Origin: Brevinematales bacterium
Lineage (GTDB): Bacteria > Spirochaetota > Brevinematia > Brevinematales > Thermospiraceae
DNA: 64,000 nucleotides
Direction of reading: 5' to 3'
Assembly: GCA_013177995.1 (NCBI GenBank)
Contig: JABLXN010000014.1
Coordinates: 1-64,000 of the forward strand
Each line of letters begins with the position of its first letter. Within the stretch, counting starts at the first letter, position 1. This document shows positions 6,749 to 14,726 of this stretch, in pieces. The position numbers and the translations under genes were made by a program. Under the pieces are notes generated by a model. It saw only the letters and a program-made list of their open reading frames with translations, did not search any database and was not told the origin of the DNA.

Positions 6749-8038
6749 TTATTTTCCACGATAAAGGGGGGAATTCACAATCTTACCAGCAATAGCCGAA
6801 GCCGCTGCAGTGGCTGGACTCATCAGGTGCACCATTCCACCCTTCCCCATTCGACCATAGAAATTGCGATTCGTTGTGGCGGCACACACCTCGCCCTCTG
6901 CCAGCACCCCATTGGACATACCAAGACATGCCCCACAGGTAGGGTTGGTAATCGAAAACCCAGCCTCATAAAAGATTTTGAGAATACCCTCTTCCATAGC
7001 TCTGAAATAGATTTCAGGAGTCGCAGGAGAAAGAATACCTCGCACCGTAGGAGCAATCTTTTTGCCCTTCAACACCTCTGCCGCAATACGCAAATCCTCC
7101 AGCCGGCCATTGGTACAACTTCCAATATACACCTGATCGATAGGAGTACCCTCCATCTCTCTGACCGGTTTCACCTGATCAGGCTTATAACCATAGGTAA
7201 CCATAGGTTCCAGATCGGAAAGATCATATTCAAGCACCTTCTCATAGTGGGCATCAGGATCAGAAACCCATTTCTGAAAATCCTGAAGAGCGGCTTCTTT
7301 GGAAGGATATTCGTCCTTGATAAACTTCCAGAGATACTCCACCGTGGTCATATCTGGATAACATATTCCACTGGTACCCCCTGCCTCAATGGCCATATTG
7401 GAAAGCGTCATCCGACTCTCCATGGACATGGCATCCACAATAGGCCCCGTAAATTCCATTACATGATCTGTAGCCCCATTCACCGAAATCTGAGAAATAA
7501 TATATAGAATCACATCCTTGGCATAGACTCCCTCGGGGAGTTTTCCTTTGAGAACAAACTTGATGGTCTTCGGATACTTAAAAGCACACACACCTTTCAG
7601 GATACCCACCTCAAGATCCGTCGTTCCCACCCCCGCAGCAAAAGCCCCAAAAGCCCCATGGGTACAGGTGTGAGAATCTCCCATGATGATGGTATAGCCC
7701 GGGCGTACAAAACCCTGTTCAGGGAAAAGGGCATGACAAACGCCATTCCTCCCTACATCAAAAAAGTCTTTGATATTATGACGACGAGCCCAATCCCGAA
7801 GAATTTTATGCTGTGTAGCCGTTTTGGAATCCTTGGCTGGAGTCACATGATCAATCACTGCCTTAATTCGGTTAGGATCAAATACCCTATCAAGCCCACG
7901 ACTGACCAGATCCATAATAGCCACAGGGGTAGTAATCTCATGACAAAACACCATATCCAGACGAAGTACATACACCCCTTCGTATGGCCTATCCACTAAA
8001 TGGGCATCAAAAATCTTCTCGGCAATCGTTTTTCCCAT
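6749..8038 (-). CDS. LeuC-like aconitase-family dehydratase, large subunit
   Basis: 429 residues, typical for the bacterial/archaeal LeuC-HacA branch. The [4Fe-4S] cluster cysteines are visible in YIGSCTNGR (near 303) and NPTCGACLG (near 363), and substrate residues in GDSHTCTHGAFGAFAAGVGTTD (near 120). The pairing with a separate swivel subunit identifies a heteromeric isomerase of the isopropylmalate/homoaconitate type. It acts in the cytoplasm. It lies 12 bp after the XRE-cupin gene in the same operon, which suggests control by a small-molecule effector. Substrate is not determinable from sequence alone. Confidence 0.88.
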   Translation of the reverse strand: MGKTIAEKIFDAHLVDRPYEGVYVLRLDMVFCHEITTPVAIMDLVSRGLDRVFDPNRIKAVIDHVTPAKDSKTATQHKILRDWARRHNIKDFFDVGRNGVCHALFPEQGFVRPGYTIIMGDSHTCTHGAFGAFAAGVGTTDLEVGILKGVCAFKYPKTIKFVLKGKLPEGVYAKDVILYIISQISVNGATDHVMEFTGPIVDAMSMESRMTLSNMAIEAGGTSGICYPDMTTVEYLWKFIKDEYPSKEAALQDFQKWVSDPDAHYEKVLEYDLSDLEPMVTYGYKPDQVKPVREMEGTPIDQVYIGSCTNGRLEDLRIAAEVLKGKKIAPTVRGILSPATPEIYFRAMEEGILKIFYEAGFSITNPTCGACLGMSNGVLAEGEVCAATTNRNFYGRMGKGGMVHLMSPATAAASAIAGKIVNSPLYRGK

Positions 8039-8050
8039 AGCGTCCTCCGT

Positions 8051-8611
8051 TTATACTTTTCGCCTTGGGGGCGTCAAAATCCAATAAGCCTCAAGGGGGA
8101 TCTCCTTCGTATTACGAAGGAGATGTACAATACCCGATTCAAAAGCAATGCTATCCCCTTCTTTCAAAGAATAAGTCGTCTCCCCTAACACAAACTCTCC
8201 CTCTCCCCGAAGGATAATACCAAGTTCCTTTCCTCTATGTCCCAGTGGCTCACTTCTCTTTTCCCCGTGGGGGGGAATACAAAGAAAATATCCCTCAATG
8301 CCCTCTCCCTCCTGACCAGGAATGGAGGCAAGTCTCTCATACACCGTCCCCTCTACTTCTACCCTTTCTCTCTTGTGACGAGGAACATAGGCCAAGGGAC
8401 GAGACCTCTTCCAGTCTCGAAAGAGGTACTCTATATCGGTATCTAAAACCTCAAGAAGGGCTAACAGAGTATCAAGTGCAGGCGAGACTCGATTCCGTTC
8501 AATCTGAGATACAAGACTCTCACTGACACCGGCCCTTTCTGCCACCTCTCGCAGAGTCATCCCCTTCTTTTCACGAATTTCCCTGAGCTTCTCCCCAAAA
8601 TAATATCGCAT
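8051..8611 (-). CDS. XRE-family regulator with C-terminal cupin domain
   Basis: 186 residues. An N-terminal helix-turn-helix of the Cro/XRE type (about 5-60; MTLREVAERAGVSESLVSQIE) is followed by a cupin effector domain (about 105-180; HRGKELGIILRGEGEFVLGE and GDSIAFESGIVH). This architecture is usual for local repressors or activators that sense a small metabolite. It is the first gene of the operon with the leuC- and leuD-like genes and overlies a perfect inverted repeat at its own promoter, so autoregulation and control of the dehydratase are likely. The start is ATG 8611; no strong Shine-Dalgarno is seen because the operator occupies that position. Confidence 0.88.
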   Translation of the reverse strand: MRYYFGEKLREIREKKGMTLREVAERAGVSESLVSQIERNRVSPALDTLLALLEVLDTDIEYLFRDWKRSRPLAYVPRHKRERVEVEGTVYERLASIPGQEGEGIEGYFLCIPPHGEKRSEPLGHRGKELGIILRGEGEFVLGETTYSLKEGDSIAFESGIVHLLRNTKEIPLEAYWILTPPRRKV

Positions 8612-8616
8612 TTCAG

Positions 8617-8652
8617 TTTCACTTAAAATATTTTAGTATATTTTAAGTGAAA
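8617..8652. promoter_or_regulatory. Operator: perfect 14-bp inverted repeat
   Basis: TTTCACTTAAAATA (8617-8630) and its exact inverse (8639-8652) are separated by 8 bp. The repeat covers the -10 box, the expected transcription start near 8633 and most of the leader of the XRE-cupin gene. This is the place expected for binding by its own product. Confidence 0.8.
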
Positions 8653-8668
8653 AATCTCTTTTTGTCAA
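8640..8668 (-). promoter_or_regulatory. Promoter of the XRE-cupin/leuCD-like operon
   Basis: On the minus strand TTGACA (8668-8663), 17-bp spacer, TAAAAT (8645-8640). The -10 box is inside the operator. Confidence 0.75.
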
Positions 8669-8778
8669 GAAAAAACGTGCTCTTTCTCTGAAATTTTTTA
8701 TTTTTATCCCATTTCACAAAACTTCATCTTCATAATAAAGACTATTTTAAAAAAAGATTCTCCCCCATAAGAACAAAT

Positions 8779-8832
8779 GCTATAACCTTGTTTCAGCAAA
8801 TATACCCTCTCTAGCTGAAACAAGATAATAGC
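8779..8832. repeat. Inverted pair of the 19-bp palindromic repeat
   Basis: GCTATAACCTTGTTTCAGC (8779-8797) and an inverted arm (8814-8832) with only two differences from perfect pairing, loop about 16 nt. Confidence 0.75.
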
Positions 8833-8971
8833 TTCAATATCATTATTGAAATATTCTCATATACACTTTACTATACCCCCTCGTTACACCAGAAACATTT
8901 TGTATTCCTTTTCTCTTTCACCAAACGTGACGATAGGTATTCAGTTTCATATGTGGAACGACAATTCTCTG

Positions 8972-8990
8972 GCTGAAACAGGGTAATAGC
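8972..8990 (-). repeat. Single arm of the 19-bp repeat
   Basis: GCTGAAACAGGGTAATAGC, inverted orientation, without a nearby partner, just upstream of the wbaP-like promoter. Confidence 0.65.
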
Positions 8991-9001
8991 CATATATCTT
9001 T

Positions 9002-9031
9002 TTGGAATTTTTCCCAAAAAGAGGGTATAAT
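9002..9031 (+). promoter_or_regulatory. Promoter of the WbaP-like gene
   Basis: TTGGAA (9002-9007), 18-bp spacer, TATAAT (9026-9031); AAAGGAG at 9051-9057 precedes ATG 9063. Confidence 0.65.
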
Positions 9032-9062
9032 AAAAGGGAATATTTTTCACAAAGGAGTTCCT

Positions 9063-10502
9063 ATGAAATACCTTCGCCGGACACTTCAGTTCTTTTTACT
9101 CCTGGCTTCTGATTTGGTAGCTTACTTTCTCGCTTTAGCTCTCGCTGTTTTCCTCCGGCAAAACATTGCCCACTTTTTCTTTTCCAATCTACCTTCGTTT
9201 AATTTTCAGTATGCCTATTTTGCTTCTATCCCCTGGCTTCCTCTTGCCTTTATTTTCAGTATCGGTCTTTTCAAACTCTATCATCGACACTTTTCCTTCT
9301 GGGAAGAAACAGAAAAGTTTGTCAAAGCCCTTTCCCTTGGACTTATCATCATCTTTTTTGTGATCAGCATTCGCAAGATGCATGCTGACTTTTCCCGACT
9401 CACCCTTTTCTTCCTCTGGGCAGTTTCTCTCTTTTTCTTCCCCTTGCTTCGCTACCTCGTGAAAAAACTGGGCTATTCCATGGGCCTATGGGGAGAGAAT
9501 ATCCTTATTTTGGGTCGTGAAGACTTGGGCCTTGAATTAGCTAACAAACTCGCAAAAGACCCCTTTCTTGGTTATCGTCCGTTGGCCATCCTCTCCTATA
9601 CGAAAGGGAAACGAAAAAAATCCCAAAGTCAGACAACCCTCCCTGTTTACTATGAGAATGACATCGCAGGATTCATTAAAAAATTGGGAATCGATACCGT
9701 GTTTATCATCACGGAAGCTTTCAACGAAGAAACCCTCTCCCATCTTACCAGCGAAGCTTATAGTAGCGCAAGACATATTGTTCTTTTTCCCCTTGATTAT
9801 CCCCTTGTTCTTTTCAATGCAGAAACCCAATACCTCCTCAAAGAAAGGTCCTATCTCATCTATACCAAAAATAACCTCAACACATGGTACAACCTTTTCC
9901 TCAAAAGGACAATGGATATCGTAGGAGCAACCATAGGCCTCATTGTGCTTTCTCCCTTGCTTCTTATTGTGGCCATCATTATCAAACTCACCTCTCCAGG
10001 AAAGGTGATTTACCGACAACAGCGTATCGGCAGAGATGGAAAACCCTTTTATCTTTACAAGTTTCGCAGTATGTACCCAGATGCTGAGGCAAGACTCAAA
10101 GAGATTTTAGCTAGTGACCCAAAAGCCCGCGAAGAATGGGAAACCAAACGCAAACTTTCACGTGATCCCCGCATTACCCCTATTGGTCATTTCATCCGCA
10201 AAACCAGTATTGACGAACTACCCCAGCTATGGAATATCCTGAAAGGCGACATCAGCATTGTTGGCCCAAGACCAGTATCAGCAGAAGAAATCGAAAAATT
10301 CTACAAAGAGTACCGCGTCTATTACTACTCCGTAAGGCCTGGTCTCACCGGTCTCTGGCAGGTTTCTGGGAGATCCAACACGGACTATGCGTATCGCGTT
10401 CAAACAGACGTGTGGTATGTAGAAAACTGGTCTCTGTGGTTAGATATCGTGATCATTCTCAAAACCTTTGAGGTTCTCCTCAAAAGAGAAGGGGCTTACT
10501 AA
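9063..10502 (+). CDS. WbaP-type undecaprenyl-phosphate sugar phosphotransferase
   Basis: 479 residues, normal for the polyisoprenyl-phosphate hexose-1-phosphate transferase family. About four N-terminal membrane helices (10-140) are followed by a cytoplasmic nucleotide-binding-like domain (about 145-250), a further helix near 290 and the catalytic bacterial sugar transferase domain to the end. Signature segments: KFRSMYPDAE, DELPQLWNILKGDISIVGPR and RPGLTGLWQVSGRS. The enzyme loads the first sugar phosphate onto undecaprenyl phosphate for O-antigen or exopolysaccharide. No other glycan genes are adjacent, so it is an isolated initiating enzyme. It overlaps the convergent radical SAM gene by 4 bp at its 3' end. 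Confidence 0.92.
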   Translation: MKYLRRTLQFFLLLASDLVAYFLALALAVFLRQNIAHFFFSNLPSFNFQYAYFASIPWLPLAFIFSIGLFKLYHRHFSFWEETEKFVKALSLGLIIIFFVISIRKMHADFSRLTLFFLWAVSLFFFPLLRYLVKKLGYSMGLWGENILILGREDLGLELANKLAKDPFLGYRPLAILSYTKGKRKKSQSQTTLPVYYENDIAGFIKKLGIDTVFIITEAFNEETLSHLTSEAYSSARHIVLFPLDYPLVLFNAETQYLLKERSYLIYTKNNLNTWYNLFLKRTMDIVGATIGLIVLSPLLLIVAIIIKLTSPGKVIYRQQRIGRDGKPFYLYKFRSMYPDAEARLKEILASDPKAREEWETKRKLSRDPRITPIGHFIRKTSIDELPQLWNILKGDISIVGPRPVSAEEIEKFYKEYRVYYYSVRPGLTGLWQVSGRSNTDYAYRVQTDVWYVENWSLWLDIVIILKTFEVLLKREGAY

Positions 10503-12106
10503 CCAGACATTCTCTCAAGCACACCATAGAGAGGACTTTCTGAAAAATCAGAGAGGGAAAGATCCCCTTTTGAAAAGAGAAGTCCCGCTTTTTTGGCCAT
10601 ACCCGGAATATGCTGGATCTCGTGATACGTAAGCTTTCCAGGAGAGAAGGGATAGGAAAGCCCCACAAGAGACCTCTCCCGATAGCCTATAACAAATACA
10701 TCTAAATGGGTCCGAAGGGGATATACTCTTGGAATATTTATCGTAATGGGATAACTCCCCAAAGGTCTTGCTAAACTCCATTCTCCTCTTGTGCCGTCAA
10801 CTATAACACCCCGGAAGAGCGTTCCCACAGGAAACACCTTCTCAAGCATGGGAATATCAATCTCTCGCCGAATTCTCTCTCGGTAGTGTCTGAACGCCGC
10901 CTCCGTTTTCACATCTAGGCGCACATCCATCTGTGAAAGAGGAGTACCCGGTGTTTTTTTGAGCTGACGAATATTGATACGACGAAGCAAAAGCCCTTTG
11001 TCTAATACTACCCGAAGAAACTCATAATTCAAACGAAAGGTCTGTCGCGTTTCACCGGCAAGACCATGAATCAGATTGATCCCTGGCAAAAGATGCGGAA
11101 TTCCTTCTGTTCTTTTTCCCCCTATCTCATTGACCATCTCTATCGCCATCATCACCTGTTCAGGGGTCGCTTTGAGCTGGTTTTTTCTGACTACCTCTGG
11201 ATCAGCCGATTCCATACCAAAGGCTGCTATATCCCCAGGGGTATTATACTGAACAATACTCTCAAGAATCCTGGCTGACTCCTCAGGGAAACGGGCAATA
11301 GTTCCGGGATTCATATTATCAAGATGAAGGGTTTTGAGGGCAGGGGCCACCTCTCGAATACCCTCGTAAAGGGCTCGCACCATCACAGGATTTGGCCTGA
11401 AGAATCCATCCCGTTCCACATTTCTATCCACATGAAAACTCAGAATATCCGCCTGCTTTCCCAATCGAAAATGCCTGCACCCAAGAGTAAAAAGCGCCTT
11501 CACTTCTGAAACAACCGACTCTACAGACCGAAATTCTACAGGATACAGCCCCTCTAAACAAAAACTACAATGAAACCGACGGGGACAGCCCCTCCCTGTT
11601 TCCAGTTCAATCACCACATCAGGAAACCAAGGATGCTGAAGTACCACCTCAGCCCCTTTTCGGGCAAACAAATCCCATTCCTCTTCGGTTCTTTTTCGCA
11701 TGCGGGGAGAAATCCCTTGAGCCACATCAGCTACATAAGCCTCTATATCCTCTGAGATAACCTCGACATTGGAGGGAAACCTTGTCTGTTTCTCAAGACT
11801 CTGCGGTCCTCCCCAGAGCACATGACTTTTTTGGTAGCGAAGAGCTACCAGCTTCACTTCCTCGTTAGTTATAGGAGTGCCGCCTAAGTACTTCCCCGGC
11901 ACAGGATTTCCAGAAATCAAGACCACAACATCAGCCTCTGGCCAGTTTTCTGTCTCTCGAAGCTGGTCAATAGTACGATAAAAAAGGGTGTGTCCTGACG
12001 CAGAGAGAATAGCCCCTGCCACATACCTCACATAGGGAGAGATATAAGGGGGAACACCAAGAGCCGTGGGTTCATCCACATAGCCATCTATCAGAAGAAA
12101 CCGCAC
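10499..12106 (-). CDS. Radical SAM protein with B12-binding-like N-terminus (MJ_0865/MJ_1487 type)
   Basis: 535 residues. The N-terminal 170 residues resemble a cobalamin-binding-like domain (LLIDGYVDEPTALGVPPYIS; later VVVLISGNPVPGKYLGG). The radical SAM core follows, with cysteines in ETGRGCPRRFHCSFC. The spacing is C-x5-C-x2-C, not the common C-x3-C-x2-C, as expected for the archaeal-type MJ families. A C-terminal TRAM-like region may bind RNA. Substrate is unknown. GTG 12106 directly follows the PBP1A stop codon, so translation is coupled to a cell-wall synthase. Confidence 0.8.
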   Translation of the reverse strand: MRFLLIDGYVDEPTALGVPPYISPYVRYVAGAILSASGHTLFYRTIDQLRETENWPEADVVVLISGNPVPGKYLGGTPITNEEVKLVALRYQKSHVLWGGPQSLEKQTRFPSNVEVISEDIEAYVADVAQGISPRMRKRTEEEWDLFARKGAEVVLQHPWFPDVVIELETGRGCPRRFHCSFCLEGLYPVEFRSVESVVSEVKALFTLGCRHFRLGKQADILSFHVDRNVERDGFFRPNPVMVRALYEGIREVAPALKTLHLDNMNPGTIARFPEESARILESIVQYNTPGDIAAFGMESADPEVVRKNQLKATPEQVMMAIEMVNEIGGKRTEGIPHLLPGINLIHGLAGETRQTFRLNYEFLRVVLDKGLLLRRINIRQLKKTPGTPLSQMDVRLDVKTEAAFRHYRERIRREIDIPMLEKVFPVGTLFRGVIVDGTRGEWSLARPLGSYPITINIPRVYPLRTHLDVFVIGYRERSLVGLSYPFSPGKLTYHEIQHIPGMAKKAGLLFSKGDLSLSDFSESPLYGVLERMSG

Positions 12107-14587
12107 CTACAACCCCAGATTGAGATTGATAGATTCCTGACCGCTATCCAGATTCCAGTTTTCCTGAGAATTTTCACCACCAAAATCAAACTGATAATCC
12201 ACTTTGTTGGTCAGAATCTCCATCTCTTTATTCTGGCGCTCATAAGAATCCGACGTATGCTTATCACAGGTTCTGGAAGGCACCGTACTCCGAAGGAAAA
12301 TCTCTTCTATCACATCCGGACAGTACACCGTCGGAAGAAGCCCCGTTTCTGCACATACGCCCACCCTCACTGTCTCTCCAGGTTGAGTAAAATTCGGTGG
12401 AGGATTCATCTTGGAAACATCTCTCATATAGTTCATCCAGATAGGAGCTGCCACCACCGCTGCGGCACGATGACGCCCTAAGGCTTTTCGATAATCATCA
12501 AACCCAACCCAGACAACCGTGGCTAAGTTTTTGGTAAATCCAGCAAACCAGGCATCCTTCCAGTTAGGGGTGGTTCCTGTTTTTCCTCCAGCGGGATAAT
12601 TGAAACCAGCCGCTGTTGCCGCACCAGCTCCCGTTCCACGATAAAGAACCGTAGAAAGCATATCCTGCATAATATAGGCTGCCCCCTCAGAAAGCACCTG
12701 TTGACGATTGCTTTTATTGAGATCCCGTTCCATCTCAAAATCAGCCACCACACGCCCATACCTGTCTTTAACCTGACGAATAGCCAGCGGCTTCACCCAT
12801 TCCCCATTGTTCGCAATGGTGGAGAAAGCCTGCGCCACCTGAAAAGGAGTAAATGTTCCTACACCCAGAGCAAAAGCCAGTGAAGGCATCACATTTTTTT
12901 TGACATCTTCCACGGTAGTTCCCAAAAGTCCGGCTATCATAGAAGCTGTCGCCTCATACCCCACCGTCTGCATCAGTTTTTGCCATATCTGAATAGCCAC
13001 AAGGTTCACCGAATACTGAAGGGCCGTTCGCACACGAATTTCTCCTCTGAAGGTACCTTCATAGTTTCTGGGGATCCAGGGATTTCCTGCCCCATCCTGA
13101 AAGACCTTGGGAGCATCATCAAAGACGCTGGCGGGAGTAATGATCTTTTTCTCTATCGCCACAGCATAATACACAGGTTTGAAAAGAGAACCCATCTGAC
13201 GACGGGCCTGCATCGCACGATTGAACTGGTTGTAGGAAGAAAAGTCCTTTCCACCAACCATGGCCTCAATGTACCCCGTCGCAGGGTTAATAGATATCAA
13301 GGCCCCTTCCACCTGATCCTGACGGGCCGACTTGATACGATTGGGATTGAGTCTATCACGAAGAACAAGGTTCACCTTCTCAGCCCCTAAGCCATAGGAA
13401 ACAAGATATAGGACATCCTCATAATCACGAATAGCCTCATCAAGGCTATCCTGAATCTTGGAAAAACCCACATACACAGAGGAAATCCCAAGATACAGCC
13501 CAAGGGCATCCACAATATCCGCATAATTCTCCTGCAGAGCACGTTTCATACTCCGGTTATAGGCATCATAAATCATCTGTTCATTAGAAACAGCTGCTTT
13601 GACATATTTTTCAGCCAAGATTTGCTTATCCAGATCCAGGGTGGTATATACACTATACCCGGCGGTATAAAGCCTATCCTTCCCAAACTTCTCCTCAAGA
13701 ATCTGGCGAATATATTCCACAAAATAGGGAGCGTACGCCTGGCTTGTTCGCTGTACAATGACAGACTCTGCCTTGACATAGGCATGAAGATTGTCCCAGA
13801 AATCCTCATAGGCTTCATCTGCCTGAGGCCGTGTGATATACTTGAGAGAAACCATCGCATCAAGTACCTGTTTGTGACGTCTTTTAGCCCTCTCAGGATT
13901 GAGAAGAAGTGAATATCCCTCTGGCATCTGAACCATACCTGCAAGCATAGCCGACTCAGCAAGAGTCAGATCCTTTGCCCGTTTCCCAAAATAAAACTGG
14001 GCTGCTGCCTCTATCCCATAACAACCATGCCCGAGATACACCTGGTTGAAATACATCTCAAGGATCTCTTCCTTGGAGTATTTTTTCTCAATCTGCATCG
14101 CATACCACAGTTCCACAATCTTTCGGAATATGCTTCTTTCCCCAGAGGTATATAAACGCTTGGCAAGCTGCTGAGTCAGGGTAGATCCCCCACGTGCCCT
14201 TTTGCCAAGAAGGGGATCAATGAGCGCCCCCCGAATCATGGCAAAAAGGTTAAACCCACGGTGTTGAAAAAACTTATTATCTTCTATGGCTACAATGGCA
14301 TAAATGAGACTCTGTGGCATATCCTTGTAGGAGATAATCTCTCGCTTCTCTCGATAAAATTCGGCAATGAGTTTGCCATTGACATCATAAACCTTGGTAG
14401 GCACCGCATAGGTAGAATAGGACTCAAGGGGTTTAATATCAGACAATTCCCGAAAGGTTATGGTAATCTGGGCAATCACAATACCAGCCACAATACCTAT
14501 CATGACCAAAATAGTATAAAAAATAATCTCCAGTTTGGGAAGTGGCAAACGCTTGCGAATCTCATGGAGATGCTTTTTGAGACTCAT
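12107..14587 (-). CDS. Penicillin-binding protein 1A (class A)
   Basis: 826 residues. A short cytoplasmic segment and one membrane helix (about 21-43) precede a GT51 transglycosylase domain (about 65-240, catalytic Glu in AIEDNKFFQHRG; RGGSTLTQQLAK; EKKYSKEEILEMYFNQVYLG). A transpeptidase domain follows, with SLFK (active Ser), SVN and KTGTT. It polymerises and cross-links peptidoglycan in the periplasm. The promoter lies at 14634-14662 and the radical SAM gene is coupled downstream. The C-terminal tail beyond the transpeptidase is short and Asn/Gln-rich. Confidence 0.95.
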   Translation of the reverse strand: MSLKKHLHEIRKRLPLPKLEIIFYTILVMIGIVAGIVIAQITITFRELSDIKPLESYSTYAVPTKVYDVNGKLIAEFYREKREIISYKDMPQSLIYAIVAIEDNKFFQHRGFNLFAMIRGALIDPLLGKRARGGSTLTQQLAKRLYTSGERSIFRKIVELWYAMQIEKKYSKEEILEMYFNQVYLGHGCYGIEAAAQFYFGKRAKDLTLAESAMLAGMVQMPEGYSLLLNPERAKRRHKQVLDAMVSLKYITRPQADEAYEDFWDNLHAYVKAESVIVQRTSQAYAPYFVEYIRQILEEKFGKDRLYTAGYSVYTTLDLDKQILAEKYVKAAVSNEQMIYDAYNRSMKRALQENYADIVDALGLYLGISSVYVGFSKIQDSLDEAIRDYEDVLYLVSYGLGAEKVNLVLRDRLNPNRIKSARQDQVEGALISINPATGYIEAMVGGKDFSSYNQFNRAMQARRQMGSLFKPVYYAVAIEKKIITPASVFDDAPKVFQDGAGNPWIPRNYEGTFRGEIRVRTALQYSVNLVAIQIWQKLMQTVGYEATASMIAGLLGTTVEDVKKNVMPSLAFALGVGTFTPFQVAQAFSTIANNGEWVKPLAIRQVKDRYGRVVADFEMERDLNKSNRQQVLSEGAAYIMQDMLSTVLYRGTGAGAATAAGFNYPAGGKTGTTPNWKDAWFAGFTKNLATVVWVGFDDYRKALGRHRAAAVVAAPIWMNYMRDVSKMNPPPNFTQPGETVRVGVCAETGLLPTVYCPDVIEEIFLRSTVPSRTCDKHTSDSYERQNKEMEILTNKVDYQFDFGGENSQENWNLDSGQESINLNLGL

Positions 14588-14633
14588 AGAAAAATCTCCC
14601 CTTTTTTCCAGGATAAATCAAGAAAATCATCAT

Positions 14634-14662
14634 ATTGTAAAGCAAAAGAAAAAAACTCGCAA
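14634..14662 (-). promoter_or_regulatory. Promoter of the PBP1A operon
   Basis: Minus strand TTGCGA (14662-14657), 17-bp spacer, TACAAT (14639-14634). Confidence 0.65.
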
Positions 14663-14726
14663 TTTCCAGAAAAACCCTCTCTTTTTCTGAGTCCCTTCTG
14701 TATCTCTGTCTCTCTTCCCCTCTCCT

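Larger units (their letters stand above)
8669..9001. other. Intergenic region with repeat arms
   Basis: Apart from the repeats at 8779-8832 and 8971-8991, it holds a short perfect palindrome TTCAATA-TCAT-TATTGAA (8833-8850). Nothing coding is seen. Confidence 0.5.
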
